Numbered from the stretch's first letter, positions 51,666 through 63,059 are shown. The stretch is DNA of 64,000 nt from Eonycteris spelaea (GCA_003508835.1 PUFA01000106.1:930001-994000); one strand, 5' to 3'. Numbers and translations: made by a program. Notes: generated by a model from the letters alone, not told the origin.

Positions 51666-54237
51666 ATGGAAACCTGTGACTCCGCTCCTAGCTCAAGGCA
51701 GGAAAATGGGCAGAGCACATCAAAGCCGTGCGGGACGACACCAGTTGATAATGAGGTGCCAGAGAAAGTTGCAGGCGTGGCGTCCGACAGGGGGGACAGC
51801 CCCGCGGAGGATGACAACCTGAGAACGGACGCGCGCCCCAGCGACGCCCTGCTGGGCTTCGGCGTGGAGCATGCGGCCGCCGCGCAGGGCACCTCGGCGG
51901 CCCAGGAGATCCCCTGCAACGAGTGCGCCAGCTCCTTCCGCAGCCTGCAGAAGTACATGGAGCACCACTGCCCGAACGCGCGCCTGCCCGTCCTGAAGGA
52001 CGACAACGACAGCGAGGCCAGCGAGCTGGAGGACAGCGACGTGGAGAACCTGACCGGCGAGATCGTGTACCAGCCCGACGGCTCCGCGTACATCATCGAG
52101 GACTCCAAAGACGGCGCGCAGCGCGCGCAGGCCGCGGCCGGCGGCGCGCTGCTCTCGGCGGCCGCGCTCCTGGACTCGCTGGCGGCCGCGGGGACAAGGG
52201 CGAGCCGGCGGCCGGCGCCCGCGTGCCCTTCTACCCCCAGATCATCAACACCTTCCACATCGCTTCATCCCTCGGGAAAACATTTACAGCCGACCCGGCC
52301 TTCCCAAATACCTCAGCACTGGCAGGAGTGGGTCCTGTGTTGCACAGTTTCCGCGTCTACGACCTCCGCCACGCGCGCGACAGGGACTATCTCACCAGTG
52401 ACGGCTCGGCCAAAACCTCCTGCGTGTCCAAAGATGTCCCCAACAATGTGGACCTGTCGCGCTTCGACGGCTGCGTGAGCGACGGGAAGAGGAAGCCCGT
52501 GCTGATGTGCTTCCTGTGCAAGCTGTCCTTCGGCTACACGCGCTCCTTCGTGACGCACGCGGTGCACGACCACCGCATGACGCTCAACGACGACGAGCAG
52601 AAGCTGCTGGGCAGCAGGTGCGTGTCCGCCATCATCCAGGGGATCGGCAAAGACAAAGAACCTCTCATCAGCTTTCTGGAACCAAAAAAGGCCGCCTCCG
52701 CCTACCCCCGCTTCTCGAGCCCCAGCCTCCTGGGCCCCGAGCCCGCGTTCCGCGGCGTGTGGAGCGCCTTCCACGTGGAGAACGGCGACGCGCTGCCCGC
52801 CGGCTTCGCCTTCCTGCAGGGCGGCGCGGGCCCCGCGGAGCCGCCGCGCGGGGTCGCCCCGATGCCAAAGGCCGACGTGAGTCTGGGGGCGCTGGCCAGC
52901 CTCGTGGGCAGCGCGCCCCCCCTCGCCCCGTGTCCCTCAGCCACGCGCCGCCCGAGCCCGGCACGGTGCCGCCGAGCCAGCACGCGGAGGACGGCGGCGA
53001 CAGGCCGCGGGAGCGCCCCGTCAAGAGCGAGCCCCCCGACGCGGGCGACGAGGACGACGAGGACGCGTACTCCAATGACCTCGACGACGACGAGGTGTTG
53101 GGCGAGCTCGCCGACAGTGTCGGTAACAAAGACTTCTCTCTCTTAAACCAAAGCATCTCCCCCTTATCATCCAGCGTGCTCAAATTCAGCGACAAGGGCG
53201 CCTCGGGCTCCGCGGCCGCCGCCTCGGACGACGCGGATAAGCCGCAGCCGCCGCCGCCGCCGCCGCCGCGCAGAGCGCGGGCCGGGCCGGCGGCGGCGGC
53301 GGCGGCGGCGGCAGGGACTTCGCAGACGCGGGTGCCGGGAAGGACAGTGCCCCCTCCGCCGGCGCGCCCGGCGAGCCGGGCCGGGGCGACGAGGACGCCG
53401 CGGCCCCGCCTCACCAGCACGGCTTCGCCCCGAGCGCCCCCGGCACCCCGGGGCCCGGCGGCGACGCCTCGCCCGGCAGCGGCATCGAGTGTCCCAAGTG
53501 CGACACGGTCTTGGGGTCCTCGCGGTCTCTGGGCGGTCACATGACTATGATGCACTCGAGGAACTCGTGCAAGACCCTCAAGTGCCCCAAGTGCAACTGG
53601 CACTACAAGTACCAGCAGACCCTGGAGGCCCACATGAAGGAGAAGCACCCCGAGCCCGGCGGCTCCTGCGTGTACTGTAAGACGGGGCAGCCGCACCCCA
53701 GGCTCGCCCGCGGCGAGAGCTACACGTGCGGCTACAAGCCCTTCCGCTGCGAGGTCTGTAACTACTCGACCACGACCAAAGGCAACCTCAGCATCCACAT
53801 GCAGTCCGACAAGCACCTGAACAACGTGCAGAACCTGCAGAACGGCGCCGGCGAGCAGGTGTTCGGCCCCTCGGCGCCGGCCCCCAGCGCCGGCCTGGGC
53901 GGCTGCGGGACGCCCTCGCCGTCCAAACCCAAGCAGAAGCCCACGTGGCGCTGCGAGGTGTGCGACTACGAGACCAACGTCGCGAGGAACCTCCGCATCC
54001 ACATGACCAGCGAGAAGCACATGCATAACATGATGCTGCTGCAGCAGAACATGAAGCAGATCCAGCACAGCCTGCACCTGGGCCTGGCCCCGGCCGAGGC
54101 CGAGCTCTACCAGTACTACCTGGCCCAGAACATAGGCCTGACGGGGATGAAGCTGGAGAACCCCGCCGACGCGCAGCTCATGCTCAACCCCTTCCAGCTG
54201 GACCCCGCCGCGGCCGCCGCCCTGGCTCCGGGTCTGG
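51666..54237 (+). CDS. ZFHX4: ZFHX4 coding exon 2 (N-terminal part, six C2H2-type fingers)
   Basis: Encodes about the first 858 residues of zinc finger homeobox 4, a nuclear DNA-binding regulator of about 3600 residues with many C2H2 fingers and four homeodomains. The start [17 protein letters not shown] is the family start. Fingers begin near residues 84 (degenerate, ending HHC), 282, 610, 641, 696 and 764; their Cys and His ligands are intact. Linkers are acidic ([16 protein letters not shown]) or rich in Ala, Pro and Gly. The exon ends at a GTGAGT donor (54238) in phase 1. As given, the frame breaks three times by one-base losses at about 52190-52193, 52913-52929 and 53247-53270; read literally the protein stops near 52478 at 270 residues. 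Conserved sequence resumes after each break, so I call a functional gene with probable assembly errors. Third positions are almost all G or C, unlike exon 3. ZFHX3 is the nearest alternative, but the N-terminus is that of ZFHX4. Confidence 0.93.
52190..52193 (+). other. ZFHX4: Frame break 1 in ZFHX4 exon 2
   Basis: A four-G run sits where the family frame needs five. Upstream reads DSLAAAG in frame; downstream DKGEPAAG and FYPQIINTF are one frame over. It looks like a one-base loss. Confidence 0.85.
52913..52929 (+). other. ZFHX4: Frame break 2 in ZFHX4 exon 2
   Basis: Between [10 protein letters not shown] and VSLSH the conserved frame moves again by one base in a C-rich run (GCGCCCCCCCTCGCCCC). 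A single missing C explains it. Confidence 0.85.
53247..53270 (+). other. ZFHX4: Frame break 3 in ZFHX4 exon 2, in a (CCG)n run
   Basis: A CCG-repeat coding for proline ends out of frame with the downstream [13 protein letters not shown], which is the conserved frame leading into finger 3. A one-base loss within or beside the repeat explains it and brings the frame back to that of the ATG. Confidence 0.8.
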
Positions 54238-55114
54238 GTGAGTATCCCGGCCTTTCTACTCTTCTTGGCTTCTCCTCACGTGTTTGGTCTGGCCCGGTGC
54301 ACCCGGGCGAAGTGGGGGGAGTGCCAGCACAGTAGGGACAGTTTACCGGGAGGGACTTTGCTTTAAGCCACATAATCAGACCGCCTGGGCTTTGCCTCAG
54401 CCCTGAGGTAACGTTGCTGTCGTAGGGGAAGGAGTTAGGCTCCCGGGGCAGTGAGGAGCGGGCCAGCTTTGCCTTCTGCGGGCAGACTGGTTCACAAGGG
54501 CTGACGCGCCTGGGTCGCCTGCGATCATTGGCTCCGCCTTGCAGGGTTTACAGCTTCAGTTCTGGCAGTCCGTTCCCTAAGACGTCACACTTGAGCTACT
54601 AAAGGGTAGACTGTTATTTTTAATTAAGTATTTTTGAAAACGATTTTAATGTCCGCGATTGGAGGTGATTAAGCGGCTAAGGGTCCCTACCGTTACCTGA
54701 TCCCAGGTATCTGGCAGTACATTACAGGCAGGTATCAGGTACCGGCCAAATCTCATCAAGCCCCGAGACAGACTGTGAAATAACAATCAGTGCCCACGGA
54801 AGTTTGTCTAGGCTCTGAAGTCGCAGGCACGTGACTGTTTTCTTACGGTATCGATCAGCTCTCTTGCCCTTCGAAAATACACATTTCAGAATGACGTCAT
54901 GCCCGGTAGGAGTAATTAAAGCTATCTGATGAGGGAATTTGGAAGTTGAAAGGGATGATTGTAATTGATCCCGAGTCAATCCTATTACAGCTTTTTATAG
55001 TTTAAGCTCTAGAGAAAGCGCTCGCCCGGTCAAGACTTGATGTTACAGATTCCTTTGTGCGTGCTGTGTCTTCCAGTCTCTATTTTTTCCTTTTAATTTT
55101 TTTTCTTCCTGTAG
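54238..55114 (+). other. ZFHX4: ZFHX4 intron 2
   Basis: An 877-bp intron from GTGAGT at 54238 to the pyrimidine-rich acceptor TTTTCTTCCTGTAG ending at 55114. No repeats or genes are recognisable inside. Confidence 0.85.
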
Positions 55115-55617
55115 TAAATAATGAGCTACCGCCTGAAATCCGGCTTGCCAGTGGTCAGCTAATGGGTGATGACCTGTCCCTCCTTACTGCAGGAGAGCTG
55201 TCACCTTACATCAGTGACCCTGCGCTGAAGCTCTTCCAGTGTGCCGTTTGCAACAAATTCACCTCTGACAGCCTGGAGGCCCTCAGCGTGCACGTGAGTG
55301 GCGAGCGCTCCCTCCCCGAGGAGGAGTGGAGGGCCGTCATTGGAGATATCTACCAGTGCAAGCTCTGTAACTACAACACCCAGCTCAAGGCCAACTTCCA
55401 GCTCCACTGCAAGACGGACAAACACATGCAGAAGTACCAGCTGGTGGCCCACATCAAAGAAGGAGGCAAAAGCAACGAGTGGAGGCTCAAGTGTGTCGCC
55501 ATCGGCAACCCCGTCCACCTGAAGTGCAACGCCTGTGACTACTACACCAACAGTGTGGATAAGTTACGCCTGCACACCAGCAACCACAGGCACGAGGCGG
55601 CCCTGAAGCTCTACAAG
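55115..55617 (+). CDS. ZFHX4: ZFHX4 coding exon 3 (three C2H2-type fingers)
   Basis: A 503-nt exon that joins exon 2 in phase 1 (G plus TA gives Val, then [17 protein letters not shown]) and ends on a whole codon at LYK before GTAAGC (55618). It encodes about residues 859-1026. The segment [18 protein letters not shown] is shared with ZFHX3, which fixes the acceptor at 55114 and not at the in-frame AG at 55192. Three finger-like units begin at the Cys pairs near residues 901 (CAVC, second His pair degenerate), 940 (CKLC...HCKTDKH) and 996 (CNAC...HTSNHRH). They belong to the N-terminal finger array used in DNA or protein contacts. No frame break is seen, and codon use is less GC-skewed than in exon 2. 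The next exon, expected to start HLQKQ, is not in the window. Confidence 0.95.
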
Positions 55618-55703
55618 GTAAGCGGGGGCGCCATTCCCCTGGGCGCGGAGAGAAGGGGGCTTCCGGCGTCAGAGCGTGGAGCGCAGCTCTGCGAGTTAAG
55701 GGG

Positions 55704-55706
<3 letters not shown>

Positions 55707-55758
<52 letters not shown>
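55707..55758. repeat. (GA)n microsatellite, 90 bp after exon 3 donor
   Basis: About 26 perfect GA units on the coding strand. Confidence 0.98.
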
Positions 55759-55763
<5 letters not shown>

Positions 55764-56232
55764 GCGAGGTGCACGGTCTCTGCTTGATGTTGCTGAACGT
55801 CTGTCGAAATCTAGAGAGTCAAAGAAGCTATTGGAAAGATCTGCCATGTGGCCCTTTCACACCTCGCTCAGTGGCGCTGGCTGCTTTACTGGTTGCCTCA
55901 AAGTAAAATAACTTTTCTGAGTATTTTCACGTACAAAATCATACTTTCTAACCCCTGGTTTTGACTGGTTAAAGGAAAAAAAAAACGTACTGTCGTAGTG
56001 TCGCTCTTGGTGGGGAAGTGTTCATGGTTACAAGGAGCAGAGGACAAAAACAGTCTACCTGCTGAATGCCTCCTCTTTTGTCGGGTGACAGACAGGGGCC
56101 TTGCAAACAGATAGCTGTGTTTTTGCTTCTTTAAGTTCCTAGTAATATTGAGTGAACACACGCTCCATTAGCATCAGCTGAAAGTCTTAACTCGTGTTAT
56201 TTTGCATGAGTTCTCCCAGCTGGTGGTGTTTT

Positions 56233-56253
56233 TACCCCCACCCCCACCCCCAC
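56233..56253. repeat. (CCCCCA)n short tandem repeat
   Basis: Three to four ACCCCC units. The minus strand would be G-quadruplex-prone (GGGGGT repeats). Confidence 0.9.
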
Positions 56254-57119
56254 GGGTGTGGCACAGATAAAAATGTTTCTTGAATGGCAAATGTCCTTTT
56301 ATCTTTGCTGAAAAAAACTAGGCAGATAGAATGCCTACCTGCAAGTGATGAACACGACTTGTCTTGATTTTTTTCTGAACTCTAATTACTGGTTAATCCA
56401 TTTTCTGCAGTTTGTTTACTGGATTGGCTTGATCGTCTTGGTTCATGTACACATGTAATAGATTCATTTCTATGATGAATAACTTGGTAACTTATTAAAA
56501 ACTTCTTTTGTGTAGAGGACATTAAAATTCAGGAAATATTGCAAACCATTAGTCATTGTAACAAGCTCTAAATATGATTACAAAATCCATTTTGCAAGTG
56601 TTATCTATTGATTTGTACTAGAAATCAGTGATAACTATACTATCAGGAGTCAGCTGGCGATTATAATACCTATCTATGGCTTTTCTAATACTATTTCAAA
56701 CTATAAACGTGACAAGAAGAGCAGATCGTGGCTACCTAGAGCACGTGCAAGGAGTATTTATTTGGGCTGGTCTGGCACTATTTGTCTAGGTTGTTTCTTG
56801 AAGTTCAAGTTCTAGATTGATACACTGAGCATAAAAATTTACAGAAGTGGTGTGAGAATTTGTATCATTGTTTCTGTGTTATTGGCCTTCTGGGGATCAA
56901 TGAAGAGCATTAGATTTGGGTCACACTCTGTTTTAGGAGTGTTCTAGCCCTAATGTAAGATGGAAAGCTTCTGGGTTGATGGTATTGAAAATATAATATA
57001 ACGAATTAATTGTATTATAATTTGTAGGTTTTACGGCGACTGTTGACAACTGTTCAATTGTCGACTTTTTTTTTTCCTGTTGGTACCTGACCTATTAAAC
57101 TTTTTAGAGTACCTAGGAG

Positions 57120-57141
57120 AAACAAACAAACAAACAAACAT
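57120..57141. repeat. (AAAC)n short tandem repeat
   Basis: Five AAAC units in a row. Confidence 0.9.
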
Positions 57142-58427
57142 TAAGTGTGTATGAAATAATAGATCTGGACCCTGGGAGCTATGTAGAATATTCACGAACT
57201 GTTTATACTCATGCAGCATCTCTCACACTTCACATTAACACGTTGTGAATAGAAGATGTAAATGTACAAATTTTTCTATTTTATTAATCTCGCGTGGGAA
57301 GCTAAAGGAAGGTAGAGTGCTGCTGTTTGTTTTCTCTGAAAGGGTTATTTAATCTAATTGTTTAGCTATCATTTAAATGTGTGTGTCTCCGTGTGAGTTA
57401 AGTTTATCCATTCATCCCGTGGGTATGGATTGAGTGAGCGTCCTCACTGTCTACAGAGCAGTTTGCCAGGTGCCAGTTACTCTCAAGTTCCTTTCCAGAG
57501 AGAGCTGGATGTGGCTGTTGAATGTGTGACATCCAGGTGAGATGAAGCGTATTTGTAAAGAGGGCTTTAGAGCAGAGAGAGCTTCAGATCCCAGAACCAA
57601 AGGATACACATGTGCTCTTACCTTAAAAATGTCACGTCGTAGAATAATTTTCTTTTCCCCGACTCTCCTTCATTTGCTTATCTCTTAAATACCCAAGTGC
57701 CCTCATAGCATCTAAAACTGATCGGCGAACAAACAAAAGCATACTTTGAACAAGCTCGCCTCGAATTCGAAGAAGGGTGGAGAGAGACAAAGTTGAGCAG
57801 TTGCCGCCTGGCACTGGGTGATCGTGCCATGTCATTTTGTGTTATCTTTTGAGGAGCATTCCTTTTTCTAGTACTAACTAGAAAAGTGCTCCAGAGTAGC
57901 AAAGTGTTGAGGATGCCATTTGTATAGTGAGCTGCGGAAACGGTGTGAGTCAGATAGAGAGGGTTTTCCGGTGAAGTAATGAGGATGTCATCAAGCTCGG
58001 TTGGCTTGTGTCGGCGAAATAGAATTGCTTCGTAAGTAACGTTAATTGCTTTTAAATGAGAACTTAACAAATTGGCCAGGGCCCGGGAAAAAGGATGGTT
58101 TGTAATATGGCTCAAATATTAAAATTAGACTTAAAATAGTTTCTGAGTTAATGACTAGACAGTAATCTCCTATATAAAATTCATTTTCATTAAGAGTTTA
58201 ATTCACATCATTTTGCACCAGGAACTCGTCAGATTTGAGGGGGAAGTGACAAGCAGCAGTTATAAATCAAAGGCAGAGCTTTGAGAAATTAGCTTTCCTT
58301 GTTATCGACAGCATCTTAACTCACAACACTTTTAACGCGTTGATACGTCACGTCGATCTGAATAGACCCTGCCCTACCTCCTGCAGTATTACCTGAAAGA
58401 AACGTGTGTCCTCGTTACAGTTGAAGG

Positions 58428-58447
58428 AGGTTAAAGGTTAAAGGTTA
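58428..58447 (+). promoter_or_regulatory. Three AGGTTA half-sites with 1-bp spacing (DR1-like)
   Basis: AGGTTA repeats three times, each separated by a single A. This is the DR1 geometry bound by HNF4, COUP-TF and RXR-type receptors. It could also be a simple 7-bp tandem duplication. Confidence 0.35.
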
Positions 58448-59084
58448 AGGGTGAGCTTAAAAGCATCTTCTGCCTAGCTGCTTAACTTTAAACTGATCAA
58501 TTTAATGAAAATCTGTTTTACAGATGTTGTTTTAATGTATTTGGCAGGATTTAGGCAGCTTTAACATTAGACGTATGCTAGTAAAAATTATTTCTTTATT
58601 CGACCAGAACAACACCTTTCCTTTTATGTTTAAGGTAGAAGGGTTGTGGGTTGTGGTATTTTGGCAAAGAACCCAGAGGCGGAATACGTTGATGATCTTT
58701 CCATATGGACTCAAAAAAAAAAAAAGAATACCTTTATGTCTACTGCTAATGACGACTGCAGAAACAAGCAAAGCTGTATTCATTTTTTTGGCAGTATTTT
58801 TTTTCCCCTTAGAATTTTTTTTTTTCAAAAAAGGAATTCTGTTAAAAATATCTTACTCATTTCTTCAAGCGAAATTCTCTGAAGCGCTAAGCACTATTAA
58901 ATTTTGATTTTCCCCCAGAAATGTTCATGATGAAGTAAAATTGCTCTAGGAAATTAAAACAATAAAATGAAATTGCAGCCTGCCCTTAATCTTCTCTTTT
59001 AATGTATGTATGGGAGTGTATTTAAAGAGAGGTTGATACTAAATGCATAGATAGCTACAATCAGTGTGGCAGGTGAAGTGTGTG

Positions 59085-59140
59085 TGTATATCTAATCTAC
59101 ATCCATATCCATACCATATCCATATCTATATCTAATGCAG
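59085..59140. repeat. ATATCC/ATATCT simple repeat
   Basis: Imperfect six-base units (atatcc, atatct, ataccat). Confidence 0.85.
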
Positions 59141-59194
59141 AATCAGTGTTTCTCAGCTAACCACTTTATTGGATTTGCTTATATCCTTCTAATT

Positions 59195-59280
59195 TCATGC
59201 CTTTGCATCCCTACAAGTTTTTGTCATATTCACATAATGAGGCCTCAATAAATATTTGTAGGATGAATAATGGACTAATG
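59195..59280 (+). repeat. L2/MIR-like 3' end
   Basis: 'gaggcctcaataaatatttg' followed by 'taggatgaataatgg' matches the common L2 terminal '...caataaatatttgttgaatgaatga'. Confidence 0.55.
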
Positions 59281-60909
59281 AACAACTGGAAACGTTTGAA
59301 AGAAACCCCCCTTACTTCTAACCCTCATTACAAAAAAATGCATTGCAATTTGGTCTACCCCCTAAATGATCCCAAACTTTTTCTAAAGAGTCCTGTAAAA
59401 AGATATAATCAAAACCACTTAGCACTAGACATTCAAACCGAGAAAGAACAAATAAGACTTGGACGACCTTTCAGATTTACATTTTGGCGTATTCTTGGCT
59501 CGGAGTGGCCAAGACTTTCCTGGCCAGCTGATTGGCTGACCACCACCCTGTGCAGGGCACACAGTCTTTCTGCACCTGCGTGGCCACTCCTCTTGGACTG
59601 TTATGTCTATTTCTTTAAGTGACGTGTTCGCAGCTTTGCTGGTTCAAAGTCAGAAGCCTAACTATCCTGGCTCGTTTTCCTGCGCATCTTCTAGCGGTGA
59701 AGCAGGATAGACTCTCTGAATTCCACAATGCCGTTTTCATATTTGTATTTCAGAGGGGCTGAGAACAGTCAGTGAATCTCTTGTCTCCACGGTGAGCAAA
59801 GGAACACACGTGGGGTTTAGTCCTAGGTAACTTTGAGTGTAACATTCCCCCAAGGAACACTCCTGGAGTTTTCTCATTATCCATGTTATGGATGAAAGAA
59901 TCCGGGTTAAGAACTAAAATCAGGGTGTGGGGAGGGTCACAGGAGAGACTACAGGAGCCAGGTTGGGCAAAGTATGTGGCAAGGAAACAAAAAAATGGAA
60001 TAATTATCTTCACTTATACTTTTTTTTTTTTTACTAATAGGAAATAATAATCCTATCAGTTTGGAATTAACAAAGAATCACAAGGATTTTCATTTCAATA
60101 GGCCTGAGTCCAACTTTGCAATTTCAAATCAAATATACCAGATATGTGCCATTTCAATTATGGAACCGTCGTCATCCTGTGGGTTGGTAAAAGAGGTCAG
60201 GAGATTGTGTGGCACACATTTGCATAAAAGTCATTGTGCAGAAGGAAATTGGAATATGTGTGTGCATCTCAGAAACCAAAACAGGTTTTCCTCCATCTTA
60301 TTCTAGTCATTTGTTTAGATGAAGAAAGCTGTTTTCAGAGATAAACAAAAGTTATTCTTTCCGTTGCTAAACATTAACCTGAATATGGGAAATCATGCAC
60401 TTTTGGTATTGGTTTCAGATTTATGTTCTTTTCAAGGTTGAAATACAGTGTGAAATTCAATTCCGGTTGCAGGATTTATTTAAAGAAGTAATCATCATTC
60501 AAATTATTCTATTGTAGTCTCATATAAAAAGACAAGGCAGAGGGTGAAAACACCATTTCTCTAGTAGGAAGTATATGCTTGCGTAATACTCATAAGGAAT
60601 AAAAACCACGGATCAAATAGAGAGGCTCTGGTTAGCTAATAGCAACTAATAAATCACTGGCATTTTCACATCGCAGTGTAATTGGCCAGCCCTGTCTACT
60701 ACGTCTACTTCTGTTTTTAAGCTTGACATTTGCTGCAGCACAGCCACGTGTCCTAGCACGGGGACTCCAGCACGGATGTGGACTTTCTCACTGATTCCCA
60801 GGGCAGAAGCGTCTTGCATGAGGAGCCGAGAACCCTCTTCGTACTCCACTAGGAAAAAATGGCCCCAAATCTCTGTCTGTCCAGACATACTTCTGTGTCT
60901 ACATAGCTG

Positions 60910-60958
60910 TAGATACAGATGATATATAGATATATAGATTCAGATATATAGATACAGA
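60910..60958. repeat. GATA/ATAGAT simple repeat
   Basis: Repeated gatatata/gatacaga units with several GATA cores. Confidence 0.85.
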
Positions 60959-61484
60959 GCAATTCCTAAAAGGATCGCTTTAAATCAGGCATTAGCAACT
61001 TATCACATAATGATATTTAGTGTGTGAGGTTGTTAACAAACCCTGACAAAATTTAAAGAGAAGAAGACGTGTCACGGCAACCCTATTTATTTTCGACATG
61101 GCTTTCGTTGACGAGTGTGACCGTCCACGTACACGTCAGGCACACAGTATACGCTCTTCTCTCTTTTGCTGAAGCCCTCACTGTTTTATCCCAGCTAGAC
61201 CTTCTCTTCAAGCGTACTCCCTGCTGCAGGATTACACATCTGATTCCCCAAAGAAAACTAGCATTCCTTTAATTAAAGGGAAAGCAGCCTTTTCATAAAA
61301 GCTGAGCGTGCATCCAGAGGTGTAAGTGACTCCCGGGCCTTTCCCAGGGTGCACTGTGTCTTAAAGGAGCCACTTCCCCTGGACGGCTCTCTAGGTGTGG
61401 GGGGTACAGGGGTGCTGTGGGGTGGGGGGTCAGGCAGGCAGTGCCCCGCCCTATGGGACTCCTTCCTTTATGTCCTTTCGAACA

Positions 61485-61515
61485 CACACACAGGCAAACA
61501 CACACACACACACGC
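61485..61515. repeat. (CA)n short microsatellite
   Basis: CA units interrupted by GGCAAA. Confidence 0.9.
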
Positions 61516-61689
61516 ACCACACTGCATCATGCCACCTCCTACCTTAGAAACGCAGTAACAAGTGTGACACCCCCCCGCCCCCCTTCCCTCCAGGACCCTG
61601 TCCCCTCATGCTTTGTGATTCGCCTTAGTCGTTGGGCCACACGTGAACTGTCAGTATGGTTTCACCAAAAGTGGCAAGTGGCTTCTGTG

Positions 61690-62035
61690 TCACCCGCCCC
61701 GAGGTCACGTAGGTGAAGGCAGACGAGGGTGTGCCCCGTCGTTCACGCGCGCATCCCGCGTGTTTCTCTGGCCGCGGTGTTCGTCGGCCCGCTCAGTGGA
61801 GCTCGTTGGGATTCGCCGACCTGTTGGACCGGGCCCGGGGATGCCAGGCGGGGCGCAGCCGGGGCCACGCGTTAGCCAGGCCTGGCGCCGCCGCCAGGGT
61901 CTCGGCCCGGGCGGGGCGAGGCGGGGCTGGCACGGGCACCATGACCGCGCTCTGCTCAGGGAACATCTGGCCTCCCGGGCCCGGGAAGTGCCGCGGCAAG
62001 TCTGCTGAGCGTCTGAGCCTGCCCTCGCGCTGAGG
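61690..62035. promoter_or_regulatory. Isolated intronic CpG island
   Basis: About 350 bp of CpG-dense sequence inside otherwise AT-balanced intron 3, with CGCGCGCATCCCGCG, GCCGCCGCC and CCCGGGCCCGGG words. Open frames on both strands (up to 121 codons) are compositional strings. It could be an alternative internal promoter, a regulatory island or a recombination-associated GC peak. Confidence 0.55.
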
Positions 62036-62304
62036 TCAATTCGACGTGGAGATTTGTTCATTATTCAGAGAATTCGAGCCTTACAAGGGAGTTTCCCCCA
62101 AATGGTCGGTATACACTGCACGAAGGCTTACTCGATGTGATTTATTCAACAGGAGAAGGACAGTGGTGGCGTAGCACCCTCTAACCCACGGGGACGCGTC
62201 TGTGCAGAATCTGTGACCTAGGCGCCTAGTGAGTGGTTAGAGGCCCGAGGGCCAAAGTTCTGTGTGCAGAATCCGCCAGTGCTATCCCCAGTTTGGCTTC
62301 TAAT

Positions 62305-62385
62305 AAGTGCAGAAACATTTATCGAGCACTTCCTATGTACTATGTGCCAGGTTATAAAATGTCCCTGTGCACGGAGGCCGTGTCC
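62305..62385 (-). repeat. MIR SINE fragment, reverse orientation
   Basis: 'tttatcgagcacttcctatg' and 'tactatgtgccaggttataa' match the reverse complement of the MIR 3' part. Confidence 0.65.
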
Positions 62386-63059
62386 CATTAATGTGGTAGG
62401 GTATAAACCGTCTTAGATGACACTTCCGAACTCATTCCGTTCTCCCCGATGTGGCAGGGACATTAATCAAATTCACGGTCGAAGCCATAGACAGACCAGC
62501 CATCAACAACTTCCATGCTCTTTTTTCCAGTCACGGTTGGTTGGCCGAAGGACTGAGTGTGACTGTTCTCTCGGGTCACCAGTAAGTGTGGAACGTTGTC
62601 ACTCTATCTCGGCTCGCTCTTGCCGCTCTCCTGCCTGGCAAGACTCATTGATCGGTTTCAGACCGGCGTTACTGTGGGGACGTGAGGGCACAGAGAGCTT
62701 CCCCGTTAGTTCCAACACATACCTCGTTCTTCATCTGAGGATGATGCTATGATGGGTCGCCAGAAAGTAAGAAAACCGCTTCAGCATGCAAAATGTGTTC
62801 AACGACAACTCAGTCAACCCCCTTGTAGGATCAGGGGGCTAATTTACTTTGACGCTTGGAGAATCTTTGTTAAGTTCAGTTTGTAATAGTGTCGGTGAGA
62901 ATTCCACTTTAAGAGCAATTGTTACAGTGACCGTTCTGGTATTATCACAGATAATAACAACTGTGTGTGACAACATTTTATTTTATTTGGTTTTACAGTC
63001 TTTTATTGATGTTTTAGTTTTCTGATTTAAGGAAAAGTATTTTTGTAACCTTGCGTATA

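Noticed and set aside
52668..54077. A 469-codon open frame on the minus strand across exon 2
   Set aside because: It is the antisense shadow of a GC-rich exon, where stop codons are rare in every frame. The plus strand encodes recognisable ZFHX4 fingers over the same bases.
55193..55617. Exon 3 starting at the in-frame AG at 55192
   Set aside because: The 26 residues upstream ([18 protein letters not shown] and flanks) are shared with ZFHX3, and the acceptor at 55114 has the better pyrimidine tract. The later AG could at most be a minor alternative acceptor.
61643..62061. Open frames of 99-121 codons in the intron 3 CpG island
   Set aside because: Overlapping frames on both strands with compositional peptides; no support for a gene.
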